From positions 1 to 64,000 of the forward strand of contig NZ_AXVD01000004.1 of assembly GCF_000482385.1 (NCBI RefSeq): a DNA stretch of 64,000 bases. The letters are read 5' to 3'. Below are positions 18,120 to 26,624 of the stretch, piece after piece. This DNA is from Nocardia sp. CNY236. GTDB lineage: Bacteria; Actinomycetota; Actinomycetes; Mycobacteriales; Mycobacteriaceae. The notes under the pieces were generated by a model. That model searched no databases and was not told where the DNA came from. It worked only from the letters and a program-made list of their open reading frames with translations. The position numbers were made by a program, and so were the translations under genes. Each line of letters opens with the position of its first letter. Within the stretch, counting starts at the first letter, position 1.

Positions 18120-19336
18120 GGCCAGGGCGGCCGAGGCCCGCTCCCATTTTCCGGGCTCGGAATGGGGCCGCCACTGGCCACTGACGCATGGCAGCCGGTG
18201 GAGTCGCTGGAGGGGGCAGTGGTGTGGACCTGTTCCTGCGCTCGGGTATCGGCCCTCGCGTCACTGGTTCGCATCAACTGGTCCATCAGCCATATCGTGA
18301 CTCGCTCCACCCGCGTGGCATGGGCGGGGATTCGTGCCACGCGCGAGGCGTGGGCCGGCCAGATCTGCTGCACGACGGCGTTGAACTCCGCACCGAGAAT
18401 CACCGCGAAACCGAGGAAGAAGGCGAACAACAGGAATGCAATCGGCGTCGAGAGCGCGCCATAGGTGACACCTGTTCGCGAGATCCATGTCAAGTAGCGG
18501 CGAAGCAGCTCGCTGGCGGTCATGAAGAATACTCCGGCGACCAGCGCTCCGCCGAAGAGTCGACGCCATGGCAGTGGGGCGTGCAGAGCCAGTTTGTACA
18601 GCGTGGTGAGCCCGACGATCAGGAGAAGACCGACGCCCGGGTAGTAACAGAAATCCAGCAGCCGTAGTCCGGTCGCTCGCCATCCAGCTGGAAGCGCTTG
18701 GCCGAGCAAAGTCGGCCCCAGTGCCACCAAAGGCAGGATGAACACAGCTGCTACCAGCAACAGCACATACAGCAGCAGTGCGAAGATCCGCTGCCATATC
18801 GGGTGCCGTGCATCCTGCTGGTCGTGGGCCTCGACGATAGCGGCGACGAAGGTTGCCATGGCCGAGGATCCCGCCCACAGCGACAGCACGAAGCCGACCG
18901 AGACCACCGCCCCGCGTCCACGCCCGAGGACATCGTGCACCGTGGGCTCGATGAGGTCGGAGACCACGGTCGCACTGAACAGTTCCCGGCTGAACCCGAT
19001 GATCTTGGACTCGACGACCTGCACCGTGTCCGGACCGAACCACCCCCCGACATAGCCGAGACTGCCCAGTACTCCGAGCAACAGCGGTGCCAGCGACAGC
19101 GTCTGCCAGAAGGCTGCTGCCGCCGATTTGGCGAAGATCGAATCCACCCAGGCCTTCTTCGCGACGTGCACGATCACGTTGGCCGTCTGCCGGGCGACAT
19201 GCCCTGGCCAAGCGCTCGCTCGGTCGCGCGCGGTTCGCGATTGCAGCGCGTCGGCGCGACTCGCCACAGCGTCGGCGCGACTCGCCACAGCGTCGGCGCC
19301 CGACGCGGTGCCGGCAATGGTCTCGTGCTCGGTCAT
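18092..19336 (-). CDS. YihY/virulence factor BrkB family membrane protein (Rv2707-like)
   Basis: 414 residues with about six membrane helices typical of the YihY/UPF0761 family (SAAAAFWQTLSLAPLLLGVLG, VSVGFVLSLWAGSSAMATFVAAI, LLLYVLLLVAAVFILPLVAL, GVTYGALSTPIAFLLFAFFLGFAVILGAEFN). Despite old names the family is not an RNase; function is unresolved. The first 35 residues contain a DAVASRA heptapeptide repeat and the last 60 are polar and disordered, reading antisense to the DUF3039 stop. Confidence 0.85.
   Translation of the reverse strand: MTEHETIAGTASGADAVASRADAVASRADALQSRTARDRASAWPGHVARQTANVIVHVAKKAWVDSIFAKSAAAAFWQTLSLAPLLLGVLGSLGYVGGWFGPDTVQVVESKIIGFSRELFSATVVSDLIEPTVHDVLGRGRGAVVSVGFVLSLWAGSSAMATFVAAIVEAHDQQDARHPIWQRIFALLLYVLLLVAAVFILPLVALGPTLLGQALPAGWRATGLRLLDFCYYPGVGLLLIVGLTTLYKLALHAPLPWRRLFGGALVAGVFFMTASELLRRYLTWISRTGVTYGALSTPIAFLLFAFFLGFAVILGAEFNAVVQQIWPAHASRVARIPAHATRVERVTIWLMDQLMRTSDARADTRAQEQVHTTAPSSDSTGCHASVASGGPIPSPENGSGPRPPWPQSPLRKRS
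19250..19291 (-). repeat. 21-bp tandem repeat, two and a half units, coding
   Basis: Two exact 21-bp copies plus part of a third lie in the 5' part of the BrkB gene and encode ADAVASR-type heptads. Likely variable in copy number; the translated region is predicted disordered and cytoplasmic. Confidence 0.85.
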
Positions 19337-19496
19337 CGTGACCTACAGCATCGCGCACTGCATCGACAGTCCGCACGGCGCGGGTAGGGCATGTCGGTGG
19401 GGCCGGCCCTCGCGCAGGCCGGAGGTATGTGATGTCGGATCGGGCGGCCCCGCTTGGTTTGGCTTCAGGCCGTATCGGACCATTAGGGTCGTATAC

Positions 19497-21266
19497 GTGA
19501 CTGGGTCGGACCGTGCTGCGGCAGCAGAAGCAGGAACGCCGGGAGGCCCGATCGCAGCCACGCCGCCCGGACCTCCTCTTCGTACCTGGCAGCGACGGGC
19601 GTTGACGCGGTACTTGGCCACCAGGCCGCGAGATTTCCTGGCGGTTGCCACTCCAGGAGCCGGGAAAACCACATTCGCGCTCCGCGTCGCCGCGGAGCTG
19701 CTGGCCGATCGCACCGTGGACCAGATCACGGTGGTCACGCCGACCGAACACCTCAAGCACCAGTGGGCGCAGTCCGCCTCGCGGATCGGGATCGCCTTGG
19801 ACTCGCGATTCTCCAACACCACGGGGGCCACCTCGGGGGACTATCACGGGGTCGTCGTCACGTATGCGCAGGTCGCCGCTCATCCTGCTCGGCACCGGGT
19901 GCGTACCGAAAATCGTCGGACGCTAGTGGTGCTCGATGAGATCCACCACGCGGGCGACGCCAAGAGCTGGGGTGAGGCGACAGCCGAGGCATTCGCCGAT
20001 GCGACTCGTCGCCTGGCGCTGACCGGTACCCCGTTCCGCAGCGACGACAGTCGGATTCCGTTCGTCGTCTACGAACCCGACGAATCCGGCTTCGCGAAGT
20101 CGCGCGCCGATCATTCCTATGGGTACGCCGAGGCGCTTGCCGACGGTGTGGTGCGGCCGGTGGTCTTTCTGGCGTATTCCGGCGAGGCGCATTGGCGCGA
20201 CAGCGCGGGCGCAGAATACTCCGCCAGGCTCGGTGAGCCACTCGATGCCGAGCAGACCGCACGGGCGTGGCGAACCGCACTGGATCCGGCCGGCGATTGG
20301 ATGTCGGCTGTGCTTCGCGCCGCGGATACCCGGCTGCGCCAGAAGCGTGCCTCCGGTATGCCCGACGCGGGTGGACTGGTGATCGCCACGGACCAGGACC
20401 GGGCGCGTCATTATGCCGAACTACTGGAACATCTTTCGGGCGAGAAGCCGGTGTTGGTGCTGTCCGACGACCCCGACTCTTCGAACCGGATCGCAGAATT
20501 CGGCACGGGCACGCAGCCTTGGATGGTCGCGGTCCGCATGGTATCGGAGGGCGTGGATGTGCCACGTCTTGCCGTTGGTGTCTACGCGACCAGCGCTGCC
20601 ACTCCACTGTATTTCGCCCAGGCGATCGGCCGCTTCGTCCGGGCGCGCAGGCCGGGCGAGACGGCCAGCGTATTCCTACCGTCGGTGCCCGTGCTGTTGG
20701 ATCTGGCCGCACAACTCGAGCTGCAGCGTGACCACGTCATCGGCAAACCGCACCGGGAGCGCAACGGTTTTGCCGACGAGTTGTTGGTGCAGGCTCGCAC
20801 ACCGCAGGACGAGCCGGGTGAGCAGGAGAAGTCCTTCGTCGCTCTAGCAGCGGACGCTGAACTCGACCAAGTCATCTATGACGGGTCGTCGTTCGGCACG
20901 GCCACGGTCGCCGGAAGTGACGAAGAAGCCGACTACCTGGGCATTCCCGGGCTGCTCGATGCCGAGCAAATGCGGACATTGCTGCGCGAACGGCAGGCCA
21001 GGCAGGTCGCCGATCGCAGCGCGGTCGCCGCCGCGCCCGCGCCCGATCCTCCGGTCGCTCGTCCCGCGCAGCGCGCCGTGATCGCTGATCGGCTCGGTGA
21101 GCTTCGACGTGAGCTCAATAGCCTGGTGGCTTTGCATCACCACCGCACCGGCAAACCGCACGGCGTGATCCACGGTGAGTTGCGTCGCGAATGTGGAGGT
21201 CCGCCGACCGCGTTGGCAACTGCGGAACAACTCGACGAGCGGATCGCCGCTCTGCGCCGGAAATAG
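19497..21266 (+). CDS. DEAD/DEAH (type III restriction-like) helicase
   Basis: About 589 residues. SF2 motifs: LRTWQRRAL, Walker A TPGAGKT, DEIHH (motif II), LTGTPFRSD (III), then EGVDVPRL, QAIGRFVRAR (VI). This is the single-polypeptide helicase with ResIII-type core found next to sigA in many actinobacteria; no nuclease or methylase partner is visible, so it is probably a housekeeping helicase. The GTG at 19497 has TAGGGT seven bases upstream and TTGGCT further up, a leaderless promoter; frames extending upstream lie over BrkB. Confidence 0.88.
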   Translation: MTGSDRAAAAEAGTPGGPIAATPPGPPLRTWQRRALTRYLATRPRDFLAVATPGAGKTTFALRVAAELLADRTVDQITVVTPTEHLKHQWAQSASRIGIALDSRFSNTTGATSGDYHGVVVTYAQVAAHPARHRVRTENRRTLVVLDEIHHAGDAKSWGEATAEAFADATRRLALTGTPFRSDDSRIPFVVYEPDESGFAKSRADHSYGYAEALADGVVRPVVFLAYSGEAHWRDSAGAEYSARLGEPLDAEQTARAWRTALDPAGDWMSAVLRAADTRLRQKRASGMPDAGGLVIATDQDRARHYAELLEHLSGEKPVLVLSDDPDSSNRIAEFGTGTQPWMVAVRMVSEGVDVPRLAVGVYATSAATPLYFAQAIGRFVRARRPGETASVFLPSVPVLLDLAAQLELQRDHVIGKPHRERNGFADELLVQARTPQDEPGEQEKSFVALAADAELDQVIYDGSSFGTATVAGSDEEADYLGIPGLLDAEQMRTLLRERQARQVADRSAVAAAPAPDPPVARPAQRAVIADRLGELRRELNSLVALHHHRTGKPHGVIHGELRRECGGPPTALATAEQLDERIAALRRK

Positions 21267-21337
21267 TCGTGCGCCGGAAATAGCCGTGGGCGCAAATAGC
21301 CGTCGCCGCGCCGCTCGGGGAGGGCTGCCGACACAAC

Positions 21338-21369
21338 GGCAGCGGACGATGCACCGATCGTCCGCTGCC
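21338..21369. terminator. Bidirectional hairpin terminator between convergent genes
   Basis: A perfect 13-bp inverted repeat (GGCAGCGGACGAT and its complement) with a six-base loop lies between the 3' ends of the helicase and the DUF7455-type gene. No T-run, as is common for actinobacterial terminators. Confidence 0.75.
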
Positions 21370-21424
21370 TGGGGAAACGGTGTTCTGTTGTCGGATGCTG
21401 TTGTCTCAGGACGCGAGGAGCGGA

Positions 21425-21619
21425 TCAGAGCTCCGGAGCGGACTCCGTATCGATGACGGCGTCGAGCTCACGCAATCGATCCATGTGTTCATTCGCGTGG
21501 TGCTGGCAGAAGAGCAACTCTCCACCGGCGGGCAAGGTGGCCCGCACTCGGGCCGCTGCGCCGCACCGGTCGCAGCGATCCACCGCGGTCAGTGGGGTGC
21601 TTGTCAGGGTTCCTGGCAT
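21425..21619 (-). CDS. Small zinc-ribbon-like protein (DUF7455 type)
   Basis: 64 residues: MPGTLTSTPLTAVDRCDRCG then AARVRATLPAGGELLFCQHHANEH. The Cys-x2-Cys and CQHH groups look like a four-ligand zinc site. Small conserved actinobacterial family, function unknown. The ATG has GGAGGAG directly upstream, which decides the start; an in-frame GTG upstream is rejected. Confidence 0.82.
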   Translation of the reverse strand: MPGTLTSTPLTAVDRCDRCGAAARVRATLPAGGELLFCQHHANEHMDRLRELDAVIDTESAPEL

Positions 21620-21894
21620 GACTCCTCCGTCCTGGCTCCCGGTACCGACGACCGTTTGCCTGGTGTAGGGCTCGTGGTCACTCACCACGGGCTCGCTACC
21701 GCTACTTCCCAGCAGGGGTAGGACTACTTTGTCAGACGTTCGAGACGGGGGACTTTGTTCCCGTGAGCTACTCAGTGTGTTTTCGCTAACACGACCTGCG
21801 TTTTTCGCTCTGAGCGAACACCACGGGTTCGGTATCCGAGTGTGCTCGCCATCTTCTCGATCAGCTGATTCAGTTGTCTACCGGGAGATTACCC

Positions 21895-22257
21895 GTGACC
21901 TACGACACTCACACGTTGGTTGCTCGCTCGGCCGTGGACGACTGGCGCCCAGCCAGTTTCGTCGCGAGCCGCGCGCACCGCCTCTGGCGGAGGCGACCTC
22001 TCGCGCAGGAGACGCTGTCGATACTGCCGCACACGCAGCCGTCCAGCGCAGCGGGCGCCGTGGCCGGCCGGTATGTCACAGCACAACCGGTTGTACCGCA
22101 ACACGATTCGGTGTGCACGCCGGATCGTCGAATAGCGGCGGGCGAGTTCGCCATGGCCAGATGGACAGTTCGCGCATGCGCACCGAAATGGCCACCACGC
22201 GTGTGGCATCCACCTGGTGCCGGTCCCGCGGAACTGGACCACATTGTCGTCCCATGA
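21895..22257 (+). CDS. Hypothetical protein, first gene of a coupled pair
   Basis: 120 residues from a GTG with a GGGAGA site upstream. Codon third positions are G/C-rich in the first two thirds. Basic and rich in Arg, Pro and Trp (VDDWRPASFVASRAHRLWRRRP, later MARWTVRACAPKWPPRVWH); no signal peptide or membrane segment and no family recognised. The stop overlaps the next ATG as ATGA, and a strong hairpin ends the pair, which supports real translation. Could still be spurious. Confidence 0.45.
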   Translation: MTYDTHTLVARSAVDDWRPASFVASRAHRLWRRRPLAQETLSILPHTQPSSAAGAVAGRYVTAQPVVPQHDSVCTPDRRIAAGEFAMARWTVRACAPKWPPRVWHPPGAGPAELDHIVVP

Positions 22258-22373
22258 CTGTTGTCGGCACGCCTAGGGCGTCGGTGCTGCGTCGTGTAGG
22301 TCGTGCCGGCCGACGTGGCGTTCTGATCGATGAGCTCCGCCGTCGCACGGGACTCGGGCGCGATGGGCCGTGA
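22254..22373 (+). CDS. Hypothetical 39-residue protein overlapping the preceding gene
   Basis: Starts in an ATGA overlap with the preceding frame and stops inside the first arm of a 12-bp inverted repeat. Basic, helical-looking (MTVVGTPRASVLRRVGRAG, then GVLIDELRRRTGLG). Too short for family assignment. Plausible as a translationally coupled microprotein; codon bias is weaker than in neighbours. Confidence 0.35.
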   Translation: MTVVGTPRASVLRRVGRAGRRGVLIDELRRRTGLGRDGP

Positions 22374-22408
22374 GACGCCGGTCTCCCTCGATGGGTGACC
22401 GGCGTCTC
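22372..22408 (+). terminator. Hairpin terminator after the small coupled genes
   Basis: Perfect 12-bp inverted repeat, GAGACGCCGGTC and its complement, with a 13-base loop, overlapping the stop codon of the 39-residue frame. No T-run. Confidence 0.65.
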
Positions 22409-22512
22409 TGAATGGGCGCCGCGATGGTCGTTGTCGACCGGCGGAACGGCATGTCGGCCGAAACGCCGACCGAACCGTTTAGCGATACCGACATCCGGCT
22501 AGTCTTGAGAGC

Positions 22513-22995
22513 GTGAACGTCGATGTCACTGCACTACCCGGAATCGGTGTCCGCAAGGACTTCGAAGTCCGGTCCGGTCGCCGGGTCGGCGTGGTCGCCC
22601 ACCGCAACGGCGATATCGACTTGATCATCTCCAAGCTCGATGACCCCGATGCCTGCGTTGCGCAGATCCGGTTGACCACCGACGAGGCGTCGGTGCTCGT
22701 CAATCTGCTGGGCGCCCCGCAACTGGTCGCCAAGCTCAAAGATGATCAGCGCGACCTGCCGGGCATAACGACCCGCCAGTTGGGGATCGGCAACGAGTCC
22801 CCCTACAACGGCCGCGCCCTAGGGGAGACCGAGATGCGGACCCGCACGAAGGTCTCGATCGTCGCGGTGATGCGGGCAGGGCAACTACACCCTTCCCCTG
22901 GCCCCGACTTCCTGTTCACCGAAGGTGACCTGCTGGTCGTCGTCGGCACCCCGGAAGGTCTCGATGCCGCCGCCCGGATCTTGTCCCACGGTTGA
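22513..22995 (+). CDS. KhtT-like cation:proton antiporter regulatory subunit (RCK_C domain)
   Basis: 160 residues. An N-terminal domain (VDVTALPGIGVRKDFEVRSGRRVGVVAHRNG) is followed by a TrkA-C/RCK_C domain (VSIVAVMRAGQLHPSPGPDFLFTEGDLLVVVGTPEGLDAAARIL). In Bacillus KhtT gates the KhtU K+/H+ antiporter through nucleotide binding. Here no membrane antiporter gene follows: the next gene is sigA on the other strand. TAGTCT lies seven bases before the GTG, so it is probably leaderless. Confidence 0.85.
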   Translation: MNVDVTALPGIGVRKDFEVRSGRRVGVVAHRNGDIDLIISKLDDPDACVAQIRLTTDEASVLVNLLGAPQLVAKLKDDQRDLPGITTRQLGIGNESPYNGRALGETEMRTRTKVSIVAVMRAGQLHPSPGPDFLFTEGDLLVVVGTPEGLDAAARILSHG

Positions 22996-23064
22996 TGCAG
23001 GACTGCTCGGGCGGGATTCGGGCCTACCGGGCGACGCTGGCACAGTGCTTCGCCACGACGTCGT

Positions 23065-23098
23065 TGGAATGAGCCGCGCGAAGCAGCGGCTCATTCCA
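23065..23098. terminator. Bidirectional hairpin terminator between khtT-like gene and sigA
   Basis: Perfect 13-bp inverted repeat (TGGAATGAGCCGC and its complement) with an eight-base loop, in the 110 bp between two convergent genes. Confidence 0.8.
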
Positions 23099-23105
23099 GG
23101 GGGGC

Positions 23106-24467
23106 TCAGTCCAGGTAGTCGCGCAGCACCTGTGATCGGCTGGGGTGGCGCAGCTTGCTCATCGTCTTCGACTCGATCTGGCGGATGCGCTCACGGGTGA
23201 CTCCGTACACTTGGCCGATCTCGTCGAGAGTGCGCGGCTGGCCGTCGGTGAGGCCGAAACGGAGCCGGACGACACCAGCCTCACGTTCGGAGAGCGTTTC
23301 CAGCACCGACTGCAGCTGATCCTGCAACAGCGTGAAGCTCACCGCGTCGACGGCAACCACAGCCTCGGAATCCTCGATGAAGTCGCCGAGTTGGCTGTCG
23401 CCTTCGTCGCCGATCGTCTGGTCCAAAGAGATGGGCTCACGCGCGTACTGCTGGATTTCCAGCACTTTTTCCGGCGTGATGTCCATCTCTTTGGCCAGCT
23501 CTTCCGGCGTCGGCTCCCGGCCGAGATCCTGGAGCAGTTCGCGTTGGATACGGCCGAGCTTGTTGATGACCTCGACCATGTGCACCGGGATGCGGATAGT
23601 GCGAGCCTGGTCGGCCATCGCGCGGGTGATGGCCTGACGAATCCACCAGGTTGCATAGGTGGAGAACTTGTAGCCTTTGGTGTAGTCGAACTTCTCCACC
23701 GCTCGAATCAGGCCCAGGTTGCCTTCTTGGATCAGATCCAGAAAAGCCATACCGCGACCGGTATACCGCTTGGCGAGCGACACGACCAAGCGAAGGTTCG
23801 CCTCGAGCAAGTGGTTCTTTGCCCGGTTACCATCGCGGACGATCCAGTTGTAGTCGCGGCGCATCGCAACCGGTAGCTTTTCACCCTGGTCGGCGAACTC
23901 GCGCACCTTCTCCGCGGCGTAGAGACCCGCTTCGATGCGTTTGGCGAGTTCGACCTCCTCCTCGGCGTTGAGCAGGGCCACCTTACCGATCTGCTTGAGA
24001 TATGCGCGGACCGAATCGGCAGAAGCGGTGAGCTCGGCGTCTTTGCGGGCTTGGCGCAGTGCTTCCGATTCTTCTTCGTCCCAGACGAAGTCGCCGGAGG
24101 CCTTGTCCGCTGCGCTCGGCTCCTCGGTCTCGGCCTCGTCACCGTCGGCGACGTCGACCAGCTCGTCACCGTCGGCGAGGTCTTCCTCGGCAACCTCCAA
24201 TTCACCGAGGTCGTCGAGTTCGAGCGACTCGTCGGCTCCGGCGTCGCCATCGGCGCCGGCCTTCTTGGCGGCGGCTTTCTTTGCCGGACCCTTGGTCGCC
24301 TTGGCGGTCTTCTTGGCGGGTGCCTTCTTACCAGGGGTCTTCTTGGCAGCGGCCTTTTTCGCCGGAGCCTTCTTTGCGGCAGCCTTGCGGACCGGCCGGG
24401 CTGGGGTTACTTCTGCGGAGTCGGCTTCGGCCGATTCGGCGGTCTGACGGGTATTCGTGGCTACCAC
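23106..24467 (-). CDS. sigA: Primary sigma factor SigA (HrdB/RpoD)
   Basis: 453 residues. The N-terminal 140 are a Lys/Ala/Pro-rich tail ([16 protein letters not shown] repeats) followed by an acidic stretch, then regions 1.2 ([27 protein letters not shown]), 2 ([36 protein letters not shown]), 3 and 4 ([22 protein letters not shown]), ending [10 protein letters not shown] as in actinobacterial SigA. Directs RNA polymerase to housekeeping promoters. The GTG start has a GAAAGGG site. It lies 245 bp downstream of ppgK on the same strand with its own promoter. Confidence 0.97.
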   Translation of the reverse strand: MVATNTRQTAESAEADSAEVTPARPVRKAAAKKAPAKKAAAKKTPGKKAPAKKTAKATKGPAKKAAAKKAGADGDAGADESLELDDLGELEVAEEDLADGDELVDVADGDEAETEEPSAADKASGDFVWDEEESEALRQARKDAELTASADSVRAYLKQIGKVALLNAEEEVELAKRIEAGLYAAEKVREFADQGEKLPVAMRRDYNWIVRDGNRAKNHLLEANLRLVVSLAKRYTGRGMAFLDLIQEGNLGLIRAVEKFDYTKGYKFSTYATWWIRQAITRAMADQARTIRIPVHMVEVINKLGRIQRELLQDLGREPTPEELAKEMDITPEKVLEIQQYAREPISLDQTIGDEGDSQLGDFIEDSEAVVAVDAVSFTLLQDQLQSVLETLSEREAGVVRLRFGLTDGQPRTLDEIGQVYGVTRERIRQIESKTMSKLRHPSRSQVLRDYLD

Positions 24468-24589
24468 GTACGCCCTTTCGTGACGGTCTCGTGCGGCGTC
24501 ACGCCAGAGTGATATTCCGGCGGAGCGATCTGTCGGGTTTCACCGGCGGAGGGCCGGTCGGGGTTCTCCGGCTCAGCCGGGCACGTTCC

Positions 24590-24595
24590 ATTGTA
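24590..24595 (-). promoter_or_regulatory. Candidate -10 element of sigA
   Basis: TACAAT on the minus strand, predicted start about 24583, giving a leader of about 115 bases. No TTGACA-like -35 is present at 16-18 bases; TTGGAT lies only three bases away. The weak -35 may mean recognition by another sigma factor. Confidence 0.5.
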
Positions 24596-24712
24596 ACGAT
24601 CCAACCAGGGTACCTATGGCGCGACGCTGGGAACTGCATCTGCATATCGCCCGCGCGCCTCGAGGGGATCTCGGTGTCGTGTGCGCGCCTCGAATGGTAT
24701 GTCTGCTCGGTG

Positions 24713-25480
24713 TCACGTGGCCCGAGCGAGGATGTTCTCGTCGATCGCCATTGCGGCGCCGACGATGCCTGCGGTGTTTCGCAGCGCCGCTGGCACTACC
24801 GTGGTTCGATTGGTGAGCAACGGGATCCACTGGTCGGCCTTACGGCTGATGCCGCCGCCGGCGACGAACACGGCAGGGAAGAACAAGTTCTCCAGTGTGG
24901 TCAGAACGCGACCGACTCGGGTGGCCCATTGTGCGTAGGACAGCCCGTCGCGTTCCTTCACCGAGGCCGCCGCGTAGTGTTCACTGCTCACCCCATCGAT
25001 TTTCAGGTGCCCGAGTTCGGTATTGGGCACGAGCGTGCCACGGTAGAGCAATGCAGACCCGATACCGGTGCCGAAGGTCAACACCATGACCGGTCCGACG
25101 AAATCCCTTGCCGCGCCGTAGCGGTCCTCGGCCAATCCGGCGGCGTCCGCGTCGTTGAGTACCGTGACCCGACGATCGCCGAGGACATCGGAGAACAGTG
25201 CCCGGGCGTCCGTGCCGATCCAGGATCGGCTGATGTTGGCTGCGGTGCGTGCGATGCCGTCGGTGACCACGGCAGGCAACGTGAGACCCACCGGTCCGTC
25301 CCAGTGCGCCTGCGCGACCAGCTGTGCGACTGCACCGGCAACCGCTTCAGGTGTCGCCGGGTGCGGCGTCGCAATCTTGATCCGCTCATGGACCAACTCA
25401 CCGGTGGATAGGTCCACGGCGGCTCCTTTGACACCACTGCCGCCGATATCGATGCCGAACGCGTGCCCCCGAGCGGACAT
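24713..25480 (-). CDS. ppgK: Polyphosphate/ATP-dependent glucokinase
   Basis: 255 residues, ROK-type sugar kinase. Motifs: GIDIGGSGVKGAAVDL (phosphate 1), LNDADAAGLAE, TFGTGIGSALLY (phosphate 2), PNTELGH, and VAGGGISRKADQWIP. Phosphorylates glucose using polyphosphate or ATP, in the cytoplasm. The ATG at 25480 is preferred over a TTG six bases upstream because GAGGGG is then at proper spacing. Order ppgK-sigA with suhB divergent is the same as in M. tuberculosis. Confidence 0.93.
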   Translation of the reverse strand: MSARGHAFGIDIGGSGVKGAAVDLSTGELVHERIKIATPHPATPEAVAGAVAQLVAQAHWDGPVGLTLPAVVTDGIARTAANISRSWIGTDARALFSDVLGDRRVTVLNDADAAGLAEDRYGAARDFVGPVMVLTFGTGIGSALLYRGTLVPNTELGHLKIDGVSSEHYAAASVKERDGLSYAQWATRVGRVLTTLENLFFPAVFVAGGGISRKADQWIPLLTNRTTVVPAALRNTAGIVGAAMAIDENILARAT

Positions 25481-25663
25481 GATCAACCCCTCGTTCCTTG
25501 TGGTGGCCGGTGTGCTGACGGCATCATCGCACTGGCCCCGCGAAATCCGTGCGTGCTGTGCAAACGTGGCGGGCTGCCCGACGACGCCGCTGTGTCGTGC
25601 CCGACAAGAGTAATGCGATACCGGGACTGGGCGTGCGCGCAGGATCTGTGATCCGATGGATGG

Positions 25664-26587
25664 GTGCGGAAATCCTCACTACCAGCATCCGACCGTTCCT
25701 CCGACAGCACGGTCCCTGTTGTCGCGCGCGGGGACGAGGCCGAGCTGCGCCGCGTCGCTGTCGATCTGGCCGAGACCGCGGCGGCTCATGTGCGCCGCCG
25801 TCGGCTCGAGGTCTTCGGGTCGCCCGGCCCTCGTCCCGAACGAACAGTACGAACCAAGCGACATGCGACCGACCCGGTCACCATCGTCGACACCGAGACC
25901 GAAGAATTGATTCGACGTTCGTTGGCCGACCAGCGGCCCGGTGACCCGATCGTCGGCGAAGAAGGTGGTGGCCGGATCGACGAGGCGAGTACGGACACCG
26001 TGCACTGGGTCGTGGACCCGATCGATGGCACGGTCAACTTTCTCTACGGCGTTCCGGGCTATGCCGTGTCGGTCGCCGCCGTCCGAGGAGGGCGGCCGGT
26101 GGCGGGCGCGGTCGTGGATGTCGAGGCCGCGGCCACCTACAGTGCCGCCCTCGGCCTCGGCGCGCGGTGCGTGGGCGCCGACGGCGTGGTCGAGCGTCTG
26201 CGCCCCACCTCGGCCGAGTCGGTTGCCATGTCGTTGGTGGCCACGGGGTTCGGCTACGGCACGCGACGCAGAACCAGGCAGGCCGAACTGGTTGCGCGAG
26301 TACTGCCCGAGGTCCGCGACATCCGCCGGTTCGGGGCTGCGGCGCTGGACCTGTGTCACGTCGCCGCCGGCCGTGTCGATGCGTACTACGAGCACGGCCT
26401 CAATGTCTGGGACTGGGGAGCGGGCGCGCTGATCGCCGCGGAGGCCGGCGCACGGCTGTGCCTGCCGCCCGCGACGGCATCCGGCGGTGATGGCGACCTG
26501 GTCTCGGCTGCTGCGCCTGGTATCGCCGACGAATTCGAGGCGCTGTTGGCCGGCGTCGGTGCCACAGCGCCTCTTCCCGACCACTGA
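25664..26587 (+). CDS. suhB: Inositol-1-monophosphatase family protein SuhB
   Basis: 307 residues. Metal and phosphate motifs of the family: PIVGEEGGG, then WVVDPIDGTVNFLYG, and the C-terminal GLNVWDWGAGALIAAEAGA. Hydrolyses myo-inositol phosphate (feeding phosphatidylinositol and mannosides) or related sugar phosphates. The GTG at 25664 leaves about 20 residues more at the N-terminus than in mycobacterial SuhB, and no internal ATG/GTG fits better. Its stop lies within a bidirectional hairpin. Confidence 0.9.
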   Translation: MRKSSLPASDRSSDSTVPVVARGDEAELRRVAVDLAETAAAHVRRRRLEVFGSPGPRPERTVRTKRHATDPVTIVDTETEELIRRSLADQRPGDPIVGEEGGGRIDEASTDTVHWVVDPIDGTVNFLYGVPGYAVSVAAVRGGRPVAGAVVDVEAAATYSAALGLGARCVGADGVVERLRPTSAESVAMSLVATGFGYGTRRRTRQAELVARVLPEVRDIRRFGAAALDLCHVAAGRVDAYYEHGLNVWDWGAGALIAAEAGARLCLPPATASGGDGDLVSAAAPGIADEFEALLAGVGATAPLPDH

Positions 26588-26608
26588 TCGGCCGTCGTCA
26601 CCGATCAG
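26584..26608. terminator. Hairpin terminator between suhB and cei
   Basis: CTGATCGG and CCGATCAG form an 8-bp stem with a nine-base loop spanning the suhB stop; the two genes converge here. Confidence 0.5.
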
Positions 26609-26624
26609 CTGCGCCGGCCACTGG

